Source of the DNA: Diplosphaera chodatii | Taxonomy: Eukaryota > Chlorophyta > Trebouxiophyceae > Prasiolales > Stichococcaceae | Direction: 5' to 3' | NCBI GenBank assembly: GCA_032358165.1 | Contig: JAALGY010000052.1 | Coordinates: 2,046,001 to 2,110,000, forward strand | DNA length: 64,000 nucleotides | In this document: piece after piece, positions 50,311 through 62,500 of the stretch | Layout of the letters: each line of letters begins with the position of its first letter | Position numbering within the stretch: position 1 is the stretch's first letter | The notes under the pieces: model-generated | The model's database searches: none | The model's input: the letters and a program-made list of their open reading frames with translations, nothing else | Told to the model about the DNA's origin: nothing | Position numbers and translations under genes: made by a program

Positions 50311-50632
50311 GTGGCTCACCAGACATTGCATGCGACCTCTGGCGCGCCCACACTGAACTTAACCACAAACTGCTGACACACGGAGTGCGGAGGCAACTGA
50401 TGAGAGAGTCCGCGCAGCCGCTGCTGTTTCTTGACAGCGCCACATCGCCGCACCTGCACGGACGGCAAGCACCGAAAGTTGGCAGGTCGTGACTCATCAG
50501 GTTGCATGGACTGTTGGGTGTGCAATACAGCATGCTGGGACCGGTGGCACGCCGCGGCAATGGAAGCTGCACAACTCTTGCGTGAGTGCAACGAGGCATT
50601 GCATCCGAAAGGTGGTGTGGCAGTGAGTCGAC
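50311..50632 (+). CDS. Probable exons of an unrecognised plus-strand protein (possibly the 5' part of the Kelch gene)
   Basis: Two segments look like true exons. The first, from an acceptor near 50300 (ctctgcag), reads GGSPDIACDLWRAHTELNHK, then LLTHGVRRQLM and QPLLFLDSATSPHLHG. The second reads WDRWHAAAMEAAQLLRECNE then ALHPKGGVA and stops at a strong donor (gtgagt). The string 'LLrEcneaLhPkGGva' resembles the post-motif region of some SAM methyltransferases (L.e..rvLrPgG). If these exons join the Kelch exons downstream, the architecture would resemble the methyltransferase-plus-Kelch layout of wybutosine-synthesis proteins (TYW4/LCMT2), but no bridging exon could be found. The start codon is not identified. 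Confidence 0.35.
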
Positions 50633-51206
50633 TCGGCTGGCTTCGGGCACCAAGGGGTCAATGTTGGACAAGACGAGGCATCCAGCCTACATGACGGATG
50701 TATATAGGCTGAGAACTCACTTGCAGCCTCAGTCATGAGCGTACACGTACAGTGGGTGGTCTCCATGGCGCACACATAGATATTGCGGCACATCACGGCG
50801 GCCGCACACCCCATGGCCTTGATGCTTATGCGCACGCCGGCATGCATGCACTGGCATGATCCATAGCGCTCCAGATAGCTGCAGCAAGTCACTTCGATCA
50901 TGAAGGAGGATGAGTGCTTGCATGTCAGCCACATTTGGGCGTCCGCAGCGGCCAGCGATCAGGCTGCGCCATGCGACCGCAGTGCGGCATGCCTAGTCAG
51001 GTGATCAATGGCACCGCAACGGCACCGAACCCTTCACATATACTGCCTTGCGTGTTGCGTAAGGTTAGGACCGTGTTACCAGCGGTGCTGCACGAGTCAG
51101 AACCGAATGCATCAGACACACGTCGGGTCCCCCTGAGGCATGCATGCAGTGCGATGCACAGTATCACCATGATGAGGTGCACTCATACTGAGAACTCATA
51201 ATCTGC
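50633..51206. other. Gap between putative upstream exons and first Kelch exon
   Basis: About 570 bases with no exon I can support. If the upstream exons belong to the Kelch gene, this is intron; otherwise it holds the Kelch gene's promoter and first exon. The acceptor aatctgcag just before 51207 begins the first clear Kelch exon. Confidence 0.4.
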
Positions 51207-54044
51207 AGTCTGCCCGAGGGCAATGGGCTCCTGCTGCTGGCGGGCGACACCGGCGAGGCAGGCCGGCGGCTGGCGGACGTCTGGCGCTTTGACGCCACAC
51301 GGGTGGGGCGCGGGCTGCACCCCTGGGAGCTGCTGTCAGAGTCCAGTGGCACAGACGGTTTGGAGGCCAGGTGCAGCTGCGATGGACTGCAAGTGCTGGT
51401 GCCCGATATGTAGCGTCTGGCTCAGATGGTCGGCTACTATACAGCAGAATGACGACTGCAAGTCTGGGTGGTACGCAGCCAACTCTGCGCTCTGCACGAC
51501 TTTACCATGGTGCACTCATTGATGCAGGAGCAATGCAGCTGCGGCGGTGGCAGGGGACAGCGTTGCTGTATTCGGCGGCTGGCACGCCTCAGGCCTGGCG
51601 CCCCTTGCACGCCTGCAAGTGTTTGATCTGAAGCAGCAGCGCTGGAGTGAACCTGACGGCAGCTATGCCATCAGCAGCAGCAGCGGCGGCGGCAGCAGCT
51701 CAGGCGCTAGTGGTGCTGTAAACGGTGACACACCTGCTGCATCAGCATCTTTGGGGGTGGTGCAGGCCAATGGGATCGCTGCTGACCAGGCGGCGATCGC
51801 CAATGGCCTTGGAGCTATCGCCATCGCCGGGCAGGACAGTGCTGTGCCAGGTGCCCCAGCAACAGCAGAAGCTGCACAGGATGCCAGCCAGGAGGCGCCT
51901 TGCGCTCGCGGCCAGCCGAGTCTGGCGACCTTGACCGACGGCGGTGCAATGCTGCTGTTTGGCGGGTACGACATGCTGGTTGGACACTGCAGAGTATTAG
52001 GGTCGCAACATGTTATGCAGCTCAGGCAACACGCTTCCCTTTGTGCGGTTCGTCGGATTGAACATCATACAGAGCCGAGTTTTTACGTTGTTCTCCAGGT
52101 GGGATGGCAAGCGGCGCTTCAACGACCTGTGGCGCCTGGATACCTCCACATGGCGGTGGACACAGCTGCAGCCGTCAGGTAGCCAGATGTGTACTTCCGT
52201 GAAGGATGACACATGACTACCATAGAACATGAGAGTCAGTGACAGTTGCACGATCCGCTAATACACATGTGGCATGGCTATGTTGGGGGTCGACATGTCC
52301 ATGGACATCATGCACTCAGGCCGCCCTTGGCACGGGTCAGGCGTGTAGCATTGCCGCCTGCGCAGCCTTGGAGGCGTTGAAGCAGGTGTGCAGGCGCACG
52401 GAACCAAGCTCCTGCTCATGCAGGCCAGCCGCCGCCTTCACGGGCGGACCATGTTGCGGCCGTATGGCGCTACTGCGACTGCGGCCACTGGAAGGACATC
52501 CTGGTCGTGCACGGCGGCTCCTCTGCCGACGGCCTCCTGGGGGACGTGTGGACCTACGATGTGGACACGAACAGGTGGCCATGTTCGTGGTGCAACTATC
52601 AACACGGTTGTGGTTGGGGCTACCTGCCGCTGTGGTCTCTGCGGCTGGTTGGGTATTGGTGTGCACAGCAGCATCAGCGCCCTGCTCGAAAGGTGCTGAA
52701 ATAATATGGCAAGCTGGTACTGCCAGGCACCAAGAATATGGCAATGCTCCCTGCAGCTGGCGCCAGGCGCACTGCGGCGGCGACGCCCCCTGTCCCCGCA
52801 GCTCGCACGCCGCCGCACTGCTGGACGGCCACCTCCTTGTATTTGGTGCACATCTGCCTTCGGCTTGCCTGTATGTTGCCTGTGAACTAGCTTCTGGCTT
52901 GCATAGGCTGCCAGGGCTGCAGCATGTCTGATGCATGTCTGATACATGCAGGTGCAGGGCTCGGTGCAGATATGACGAGTTCTCTGCTGCTTGATGGTGG
53001 CTGCTCTGGAATGTGACACGTGTCTGGGGCATGCGCAGGGGGCCAGGCGCGGGGGGAGGTGCTGTCAGACATGCATGTGCTGCAGCTCAGCACGCTGACG
53101 TGGCTGCCGCTGCCGCTGCCGCCGCCGCAGCCGCCACTGCCGCCGCGCTGCCGCCACAGCCTGGCAGTTGCTGCTGCAGTCGATGGCACTGCTGCAGACC
53201 AAACGGCAGCAAATGGCCTGCACAGCAGCAGCGTGCCAGCGTCAGCTGCAGGCGATGCACAGGGCGCATCTGGCATGTCGGTGCCGGGGTCGTCTGCACT
53301 GGCAGGTGTGCCAGCGCAGGCTGAAGGTGCGACTGCACCCGAGCCGCCGCAGCAGCAGCACGTGGCCTGGCTGTTTGGCGGCTTTGACGGCAGCACAGCC
53401 TGCGGCGACATGTTTCAGATTGTGCTGCTAGACAGCCTCAACTCACAGCAGCAGGGCGCAGCGTCCTCTGCGCCTTCAGAGGTGGCAGCTGCACACATGT
53501 AATGCCGCTGCTCGTGTGGGATTGCTGGGTGCTTGCCACTGCTGTGGCGCTGGTGCATGAGGTACATGCAACAATAACATGGAGTAACCAATTTGGATCA
53601 TTATTGTTGTGCCTTATGGAACTGTAGGCGCCGCCGGCAGAGAAGCAAGTCCTGTCACTGGAGGATCTCGAGGAGACCGTGCGAACAATGGCGCCGTGGA
53701 AGCAGATCAAGCGGCTGCATGCTGCGGCGCTGGAGCAGCAGCTGGACCAGTACGTCGACCCTGCCAGCGGGTATGCAGGGTGGTGTCTTGTTCTTGTCTT
53801 CTTGTCTGACACAGGGTGTCCAGGCAATGTTTGCATCATACGATTGCCGGGTGGTGACCCTCAGTTGTACATGTGACTGCTATGTTCACCTGGTTATGAT
53901 ATCAGCAGCCAGCACTGACGCGCGACCGCCCCTGACAACAGATATACGGTGTGGACAGCCCACTACCTGAAGCAGCGACCCTGCTGCGGCAACGCATGCC
54001 GACACTGTCCATGGGGCCACGAAAACGTCGTGAAGACCGCGTGA
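51207..54044 (+). CDS. Kelch-repeat protein with C-terminal CCGxxCRHCPW (DUF5522-like) segment; 5' end unresolved
   Basis: Beta-propeller protein of unknown role. Kelch blades appear in order: NGLLLLAGDTGE then LADVWRFD; AGDSVAVFGGWHASG then LQVFDLKQQRWSEPDG; GGAMLLFGGYD; RFNDLWRLDTSTWRWTQLQP; PPPSRADHVAAVWRYCDCGH, DILVVHGGSSADGLLGDVW and TYDVDTN; RSSHAAALLDGHLLVFG; LSDMHVLQLSTLTWLPLP; VAWLFGGFDGS. Long Ala/Ser/Gly-rich insertions lie inside two blades. An exon reading LSLEDLEETVRTMAPWKQIK follows, and the last exon encodes YTVWTAHYLKQRPCCGNACR HCPW-type sequence, joined in phase at PASG. That Cys/His-rich ending matches the short DUF5522-like family found alone in many eukaryotes and bacteria, and probably binds metal. 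The first exon begins in mid-codon, so the N-terminus lies upstream. The stop TGA is at 54042-54044. Confidence 0.75.
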
Positions 54045-54759
54045 CATGCTGCAGACGCCTCACCAAGTTCCCTTGAAGCCCAGCGACGATGGAAAACCCC
54101 GAATCAACTACCCATATATTTGCTCAGTGACGATGAAAATCCTAGATGTTGCACAGTGCTCAGCCATGGCATGCCAACACAAATGGGGCCATCAGCTCAT
54201 CGTGGCACGTATTGCCCTTGGTATCTGCACATTCAAGACCACGCAGCTGGTACTCGGTGAAGATTGGCGTTTGGGGTATGAAGCATACGTATCTCATTGA
54301 GGAGAGAGATGACAGAATCCACCGCTAGTACGTGGTGGTCCACAGCATGTACATCAACATGTGGCCTATGAAGCACATGATCGAATAGCTCAAGCATTGT
54401 ATTCCCAGCAGCGGCGGTAACGATGGTACTGTGAGGAGGTCTTAGCAAAGCTGACTTGACTTGTTGGACCGACCAACTTGTGCTACTCAACAAGCTGGTG
54501 TACTTGGTGCAATGGTGGTGGCAGATGGTGAAGTGCTCTGGTGCTACTTCCAGCTACTTCCAGCCACTCCATGTGGACATCCCATGACTTCGCAGAGGTC
54601 TCAGGATGTCCTGCATGTATTTAGTGGCATAACTCATGTGATCTGCTGCTCAGCTGAAGTAGATCGGTCAGGAGTGCTGTCAGTAATCAGGTCAAGCAAC
54701 AAAGCGTCTGCGACCCCTAGTGCATGCAGGCACGCGCCGCACACAGCCAGCCAGATCAA
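54045..54759. other. Intergenic region upstream of F-box/LRR gene A
   Basis: These 715 bases between two plus-strand genes hold the Kelch 3' flank and the promoter of F-box/LRR gene A. An in-frame ATG at 54724 would extend gene A by 12 codons. No other feature seen. Confidence 0.5.
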
Positions 54760-57700
54760 ATGCCGAGACGAACTGGGCTGCTGCTCAGCACTCTGGTGTC
54801 CGATCTGCAGCAGGACATCGTCAGGATCGTATGCGATGGGCTGCACGGCACAGATGCGGACGCTGCAGCAACTGCTCAGGACACCGCCATGGCGCTGCGC
54901 CTCACATGCCGCACGCTCAGAGCCGCCGTCGACGCCAGCGTCAGGCAGCTAGACTTTCGTGCAACCTCTTCAGCTGATATCGAACGAGCTGCGGCGCGAT
55001 TTCCTGGTGTGCACCATGTGTGGATCCAATTTGGATTTTGACTGCATGCTGCCCGCACACTGTGAGGCTGATGCGGCAAGGGCAGGGCTGTGCCGTAAGT
55101 ATACTTGATCACCCGTAGGCATCGAGACGATCCACCTGCGGACTCCAGCGGGCGTGAGGCAGATCAAGATCGGGCAGGGGCAGCTGCCGTGCCTGACGGC
55201 TGTGAGGTGCGACGCTGCGGTTGTTGGCGGCCTGAGCACCGCTGCATCGTTTTCAGTATGCACTGCAGTGGACCCTCATTATGGCGATCTATGCATGCAG
55301 GTGGACGTCGGATGGCGTGCTCAGAGGCTGCGACTGGCTGGATCTGCAGAATGTGGCCACCCAGCTGACGTCCCTCACTCTGAAATACAATTTCGTCGCT
55401 TCAGACGCATTTGCACGCTGGAGAAGCAGCGCGACCATGCGGGCTGGCCTCGCGCAGCTTTGCGAGCTGCGCCACCTCGACATCGGCAACTGCCGGCTGC
55501 TGCCCACAGCCGGTGCGCTGGGCATACCTGCACTGGTCACGTCACAGTCTGTGCCCCAGTCATGCCATAATCCCCCAAGGCGTCATGTGTATTTCAGGCT
55601 AGTCTATGGCCTTCCAAGCGCAGTCATGCTTCATGTTTGCGAGCATGCAAGGTACATGGTGTCTGACGGTGAATGCTGAATCCTTTGCAAAGGAATGCAT
55701 TGGCCGGTGCTACATGGCTGACATTCCGGGAACGTCCATGGATCTCTCGTATACCGATATCTCGAAGAAGCTAATGTCCTCTGCAGGCGCTGCTGCCTGC
55801 GCGGAGCTGTCGACGCTGCGCAAGCTGACGTCGCTGGCGGTCAAGCAGCGCCCCACGCAGCACCTGCACGTGCTGCTGCCGGCGCTGCGGGGCCTGCGGC
55901 GCCTGGAGTGCATCGTGGCGGCTTTCCATGCCGATGGCTCGGGAGCGCTGCCCATCCTCAGCCAGCTGACCACTCTCGAGGAGCTGCACATGGAGGGCCG
56001 GCTCGTGGGAAACTACAAGCTCGCGTTCCCGCCATCACTCAAGGTGTGCTGACATGCATGCTTGCATGTGATGATATGCTGCATGAGGCTTATGTCTGCA
56101 TGTGGACATGTAATCATTCGCAAATTTCAATCCCTGCGGCCATACTCCATCTGCACACATGAACTGTGCGGGTGCAGATCTTCGGGACGTCCATAAATGA
56201 TGGCAGCAACCTGTCATCTGCTGTCTGCGCAGGAGTTCAAACTCGTGTGGGCAACGCGTGAGGGGACGGAGCTGGACTACGATGCGTCGGCTGCCACGCT
56301 GCACGGCCTGGCCGGCCGCCTGACGGCGCTGTTGGTGCCGCGTGGTGAGGAGTGGCACCTGGACGCGATGATCGACGCCGGCGACCAGCTTGCGGGGGCG
56401 CTGACGTCCCTCAGCCTCAGCGCCAACGTCAGCAACGCCACATCTGACCTGTACAACACGACGGACGCCGTCTATGCCCTGGCGGACGGTCTGCGGCACG
56501 TCGACCTCGAGCTGGACTCGGGCTCCAAGTTCCTGTGGGGCTCCTTCAGCGAAGCCGAAATCCGCAGAGCCAACGACGCATTTGCGCAGCTCATGGACAC
56601 CCTGCCGTGCTGCCAGAGCCTGCGCCTGGGTTTCTGCGGCGCCATCGAACCCATTGGGAGCGAATTGCTGCGCCATGCGCAACACCTGGTCTCCCTCCAC
56701 TTGAGCATCGGCTACTTCACTTGGGAGGTGAGCTAGGGCACAATAACGATGCTTGCATGAGGGCATGTCACCAATCATCTGTCAGTCGTCCTCAGCATAT
56801 TCACTAGTGGAGGCTCAACAGTCTGACGCTGAATGACAGCAGCATCCACATTCGGTGGGTGCTTGTGATTTACCCTGAGATAAACCATGTGCTACAGGGT
56901 GAGCCCGCCAGCAACCGAATCCAGGAGCTGAGCGCGCTGACACGCCTCACACAGCTCCACATTCTCACCGCCAATTACCAGCAGGTCAGCAGCAGCTTGC
57001 ACTGCCTCAGCGCTCTGCAGCGGCTGCGGGACATTGAGATCCAGGCGCTGCAGATGATGGACGAGGTCACTGACTTGACAGCAGTGCCGCCGCTGTCCCA
57101 CTGCACAGCCCTCACGAGGCTCGGCAGCCTGTCCATACCAGCAGAGGTGCCAAAATGCTCACAGCACATCTGTGGTGCCATGCGTCTGCTTGGTGTTCTG
57201 CACATTGGCACAAATTCGGAGGTGCTCCATGACGCAGCTCATGCTTACTTTTGTGCCTCTGCAGGCGTGGCTGCCGTGCATTGCACAGTTGAGCAGGCTG
57301 CCGTTGCGGGAGCTGTTCATAGATGTGCAGTGGCTCTCAGACGAGGCGGCGTTCCTGGCGCCTTTCCAGCAGCTGCGGCGGACGCTGCGGCAGCTGACGC
57401 TGGCGTGCAGGTTTCATGAGAGGCAGGAAGCAGAAGCAGCGCCCCAAGCGTACCTACCGCCGGGAGCGGTGCAGGCCACATCACTCAGGTGTGGTTGGGC
57501 TCCAGAGGGGCACTGTGGTGAGCTGCCCAGGTATCCAGCGCCAAGCAGGTCTCAAAAACAGTAGGAGGCCATTTGCATCCTGAGACATGCGGCTGTGGAG
57601 GGTGCGAGCAGCAATGCATGCATTGACATGCCCTTCAGGAAGGCATGCCACCTGCCTGCTGCAGGAAGCTGAGCCTGATTTCAGTGAACGCTCCAGACGC

Positions 57701-58902
57701 GATGCTGGCGGGCGTGCTCCAGCAGCTGCCGCTGCTGAAGGTGTGTTTGCTGTGTCACACTTTCAGTCCATTGCCGTGCACACACACTGCTTGCACTGGT
57801 GCACGATGGTAGCAGGCACAGTGCTCAACAGGCTGCATACACGTGCTACAGCAATGCGTGCTCCTGCGACAGGAATTGGATTTGCTGCATTGCCAAACCA
57901 TGGCAGCCGAGACTATCACGAACCTACCCGTGTCGCTGCGGCGGCTGAAGCTGCAGCAGTGCCCCGGTGTGACGCCGGAGTGCCTTGCCAGCTTTGGCCG
58001 GCTGCCAGCCCTGGAGCGCCTCGCTCTGATCGACCTGCGCGGTGCTGGTGGCGATGAAGCCCTGCAGCAGCTGGCGCCGCAGCTGCACTCACGGCTGTCC
58101 TCGCTGGAGTTCAGCGGCTTCATGGTGGATGAGGTCACTGCTGCGCATGCAGACATTGTTTGTTGTCAGGCCATGTCCATCGCAAAGTATTGTATCTGAG
58201 AGATGGGCGGTCTACCCGTTGTCATAACATGTCTAACACGGTTGAACGTTTGTGTGCAGGAGGAGGAGTTTCCAGAGAACTTTGCAGCTGCCCAGCATCT
58301 GACGGATGCTGGCATCTTGGCCTTCACCCAGGCGCTGGCTGCAGCCAACCCCGCCGACCGCCCCACCCTGGAGTACCTGTGCCTCAAGTGGCACCCAGGC
58401 ATCGGCACAACGGCAGCAAAAGCACTGGCGGCGGCACCTTTGCCCAGCCTCAGCCAGCTGCTGCTGAGAGGTGGAGGTGCGCTGCGGACACAACCTGCAG
58501 CAGCTGCCTGCTTTGCGCACCTTGCACCGGTGCTCTGACTGCGAGCCCAGCAGCAGGTACTGACAGCCTACCTGCCCGTTGTATGTGTTGCTCCAATCCT
58601 TCTGACATGGGCTGCTCGTGCTGAGGGTGCGGGCCTGCTGTGGGGCTGACACCCTGGCAGGGTAGCACGCTAGAGATGACACTGGACAGCCAGAGGCTTT
58701 GCCACACGCTGAACTGTGCTGCCCTGCAGGCATGGACGACCAAGGGCTGCTGCACCTGGCCACTCACATGCCGCATCTGCTGAACCTGGACGTGCCCGAC
58801 TGTGGGCGCATCACGGCCGGCGGGCTGGCCACGGCTCGGGAAGCTGCGACTCGTTGTTCGAAGGGCCGCATGGCAAGCACGAAAGTTGATCGCGAAGAGT
58901 GA
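54760..58902 (+). CDS. F-box-like leucine-rich repeat protein, copy A (intact)
   Basis: Probably a substrate-recognition subunit of an SCF-type ubiquitin ligase; this role is inferred. The N-terminal exon reads LVSDLQQDIVRIVCDGLHGT, ending in an F-box-like TCRTLRAAVDASVRQLDF. LRR-type segments follow in separate exons: IETIHLRTPAGVRQIKIGQ, NVATQLTSLTLKYNFV, LCELRHLDIGNCRLLP, LSTLRKLTSLAVKQRP, LLPALRGLRRLECIVAAF, LTTLEELHMEGRLVGNY, LAGALTSLSLSANVSN, LPCCQSLRLGFCGAIEP, LTRLTQLHILTANYQQ, LSRLPLRELFIDVQWLS, LPVSLRRLKLQQCPGVTPE, RLPALERLALIDLRGAGG, PTLEYLCLKWHPGIGTTAA and MDDQGLLHLATHMPHLLNLD. No signal peptide or membrane segment is visible. Its paralogue lies tail to tail at 59559-63558 with matching exon order. 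Start 54760 is chosen because the paralogue has no residues matching the upstream extension. Small exons near 57670 are tentative. Confidence 0.75.
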
Positions 58903-59558
58903 GCCTGTGGCGCCATATGCGGTATGCCGGACGTCAGCCTAGGGACATAGGTGGCGGCTCAGTATTGGCTCAGCTAGTTTGGAGGGACCCCAGTTTCCTA
59001 GCTTGCTTGTGGAAGCGCTTGTCTACAGAAGCACTGTGAAACGGCAGGTTGGCTAACTACTCGTCAGTGGAAGTGGCAGCATTCGAAGGGACCGCTGAAC
59101 AGCGATGAACAGCTGCAGCTTTGGCAGTCATTGGGCAAGCTTTGTTGTGTATGGTCACGCTATTGTGTGATCGTCTTACTTGCTTCATCACCATTCTGGC
59201 GACCTAAGACGTGTGGCTGTCTCTTGCAAAGTCTGCACGCAACTTCAGTTCTGAACGAGCCTGCATGAGGAGGATACCTTTATAACCTAACACATGCATG
59301 CCTGCTGCAACATGCATCTGACATAACATATTTTGCACCTGGGCGTACATTCTGAGACTGCCAGTGGACTTATTGCTACACGTTGGAGCCTCTGAGATAC
59401 ATCTGCTACAAGTGCACCAAGCACGTGACTTGTGTTGTGCGCCCATGACAATGGGGTGAACGGCGCGATTACCGTGAGACATATACAGAGCTGCTTGTCA
59501 CTGTGAATGGCTCTTGGAAACACTCCATTGTCTCCCCATCCTGACCGCTGCCTGACCG
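58903..59558. other. Convergent spacer between the inverted F-box/LRR paralogues
   Basis: These 656 bases lie between the stop codons of copies A (plus) and B (minus), and hold both 3' UTRs. I see no gene or conserved repeat in it. Confidence 0.5.
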
Positions 59559-62500
59559 TCAGTACACGACGCCACTGGTACTACCGCGCTGGGCCTGTGC
59601 CAGGCCCCTGCGCGTAATGCAGCTACAGTCGCTTACCCTGATATCTAGTAGCTGCGGCATATTGGTAGTGAGATGAAGCAGGCCGGCATCGTCCATGCCT
59701 GTTGTGCAGCAGAGAATGCCGTCACAAGTTTTGTCGTGCATAAGTTCATGCAGATACGTAGAGTATGCCACAAAGACTCAACATGCTGCCTGATTAGCGC
59801 CTCCGTCCACTCCAGACTGGATTTTAATGCAATGCGCACAGTGCTGATCCAACATTGATGTAGACACCGAATGCAGTAGCCAAATGTCCATGAGGATAGC
59901 ACAAGACGTCGAACAAAAGGTCATGGAAGGTGCCTTTGAGAGGCTGATCCAGTTTCAGCATCACATGTGCATGCAACAGATTGCTGGTGCGTACCCGACT
60001 GTGTCAGGGACAGTCTGATGAGGCTTTGTAGAGGCGCGGCTGCAAGCGCCTGTGCTGTGGCTGAGCCGATGCCAGGGTGGTAATCTAAGTTCAGTTGCTC
60101 CAGGGTGGGACGGTCGCTGGGGTCGGCTGCAGACAGTGAATGTGCAAGAGCGGAGATGCCAATGTCTGTGAGGCTGTCGGACGCCAGCTGACTAGCGTGG
60201 CCCTTCTGCACGTTAGCAGCAATGAGTCACACGTACATCCTTCAATGCAAGATTGTCAGACTGTCCGAAAATGCAGTGCACCAGAGCACTCGCACATGAT
60301 GTGGTTTTGCAAAATCACAGCGCTCACCATGCTTTGGTAGTGGCCTGTGAACTCTAGATGGGAGAGACGGCCGTGCAGCTGCGGAGCCATTTGCTGCATG
60401 GCGTAATCACCACCAGCACCTGACAACTCGGCCAGACACAGGTGCTCCAGGGCCGTCAGCCGCCCCAAGCTAGCCAGGTCGTCTGCTGCCACGCCAGAGC
60501 AGCTGCGCAGCGACAGCCGGCGCAGCGAACCGGGCAAACTTGCAAGGGACTCCACAGCAATGGTGGGGCACTCCTCCACGTGCAAGGCCTGGAGCAGAGA
60601 ATCACACCCTCACACGCTGATATATGGCCCGCGCACACGGTCTACTGAGGGCGCAGTTATTGGTGATATCATGGGCAGCAGCGCGCACGCTCAACTGGCC
60701 TCGGCTGGGTTGCTCAGGGGCGCACCTTCAACACCGACAGTTGCTGGAGCACACTAGCCAGCGTCGTGTCTGGAGGCTGTACCCCCGAGAGCCCCAAAGT
60801 CCTGCAATGTGTGAAAATCATCATCAGGATATAATATCTGCTGCAATCCGAGGGCTGGTAGAAACCACCCCGCTATTCCTGCAACTAGCGAGAACCGTCC
60901 ACATACAGTGCGTGCCCGTCTCTACGTGCTGCTCGACCAGCAGTCAACAATACCAAGATCGGATGTTGCTTTGCTGGTCAGTACCTTAGTGCTGTGGTCT
61001 GCAGCCTGCTTGGCAACATCGGCAAGTTCGTTGCTTCGTGCTCAGCCGGCGCCCAGTTGTGAAGCCCCAAGTGCCGCAGCGTACGGGGCAGGTGCTGAAA
61101 GGGAGCCAGGAATGCCGCCTGGTATGCAAGACGCTGCACTGACAAGCTGATCTGTCGCAGAGGTAAGTTGGACAACCGAGCGATGCGTGGCAATGTCTGC
61201 ATGGCAAGAATTAGGCACCATCAGCTGCAACATGGAACCATCTGTCAGAAATCTGCACACCCATGTTGGGGGTCATGGCTCAAGTCCAGCTGGTGATGAC
61301 CAGAGGAGTGCAGCACGAAGAGTCACTTGCATATCGATACTCGCCAGCAGCACCTCAGTTGGTGCATCTAGGTTGTACAGCCGTGTGAGTGCTGTCATGT
61401 GGGGCAGTGCCGGCATTGCGGACGGCTGAGCAACAACATCTGCCATTCCCAGCTGACTGATATCCAGGTACCGCAGCTTCTTTAGAGCATTGAGGGTTTG
61501 ACGGGTGACTGTGTGACCTTCATCACGAGATGACCGAATATACAGGTACGTGAGCTGTGTCAACCTGCTCAGCACCTGCATCGCATCGCAGTTCACATTG
61601 CCATAAAGTGGCGCAGTGCACATGGCCTAAAACTGACAGGCCTCTTGATAGAACACGTGCTTTGTGAAAACATTTCGACGAGCAAGGTGCGATACGTCTG
61701 GAGGTAGGTACTGGAGGCTCACCTGCTCATCAATTGGACTGTCGAACAGACTCAAAGAAACCAGGTGTTGCGCATGGCACAGCAGCGCCCCATGCATGGC
61801 TTGCAGTGAGACCAGGCCATCGCAGCTTATCAGCTGCAGCCGCTGGCAGCATGGCAGCTAGTGCATCAGCTCAGAAAACCCGGAAGTGGCCGCCTGCAAC
61901 TCCGCTGCTTCTAAATCGCCAGAATGGCAACCGTCTGCATGTAGCTCGACCTCGACATGCTGCAGCCCAGCTGCCCAGCCCCGCACAGCTTGTGCCGCCA
62001 TGTGCAGACCGTTCACTGGGTCGCTGTCTATGACGAAGCTCAGGGATGTCAGTGCACCAGCAAGTGCATTGCCTGAGTGCTGGAGCGCAGCCATGGCCAA
62101 ATGCTCAAGGCCAGCACTTGGCATACTCAGAGCTGTCAGCCGCCCAGACAAGCCGCACAGCGTGGCAGCTGCTGTTGTGAAGTCCTGCAAATGTGCTCCC
62201 CACACAAATGTGAACCCCTGCAGACAGTGGCCACGTGCTTGTAGCACGTCTTCAGAGTGCTGCATGGAGCATGTCGCAGGACGTGCCATGACCAGCTGCA
62301 TGCATGCCACAGGTTTGCTCAGGTGTCGTTCATCAGGCTGTTGGGCAGATGGGCCTGCACACCTGGAGTGTTGTCGGGAGGGCAAGTTTGTAGTCCCCCA
62401 CTGCATATCCTGTCATGTGAAGCTCCTCAAGAGCAGTCAGCTCGCTGAGCGCTGGCAGCGGTCCTGCGCCGTCAGGCTGCCCCAAGGGCACCGAATCATG

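Noticed and set aside
61858..61860. TAG as a reassigned sense codon
   Set aside because: TAG ends several well-conserved genes in the window (2856, 5453, 9554), so a private nonsense change is simpler.
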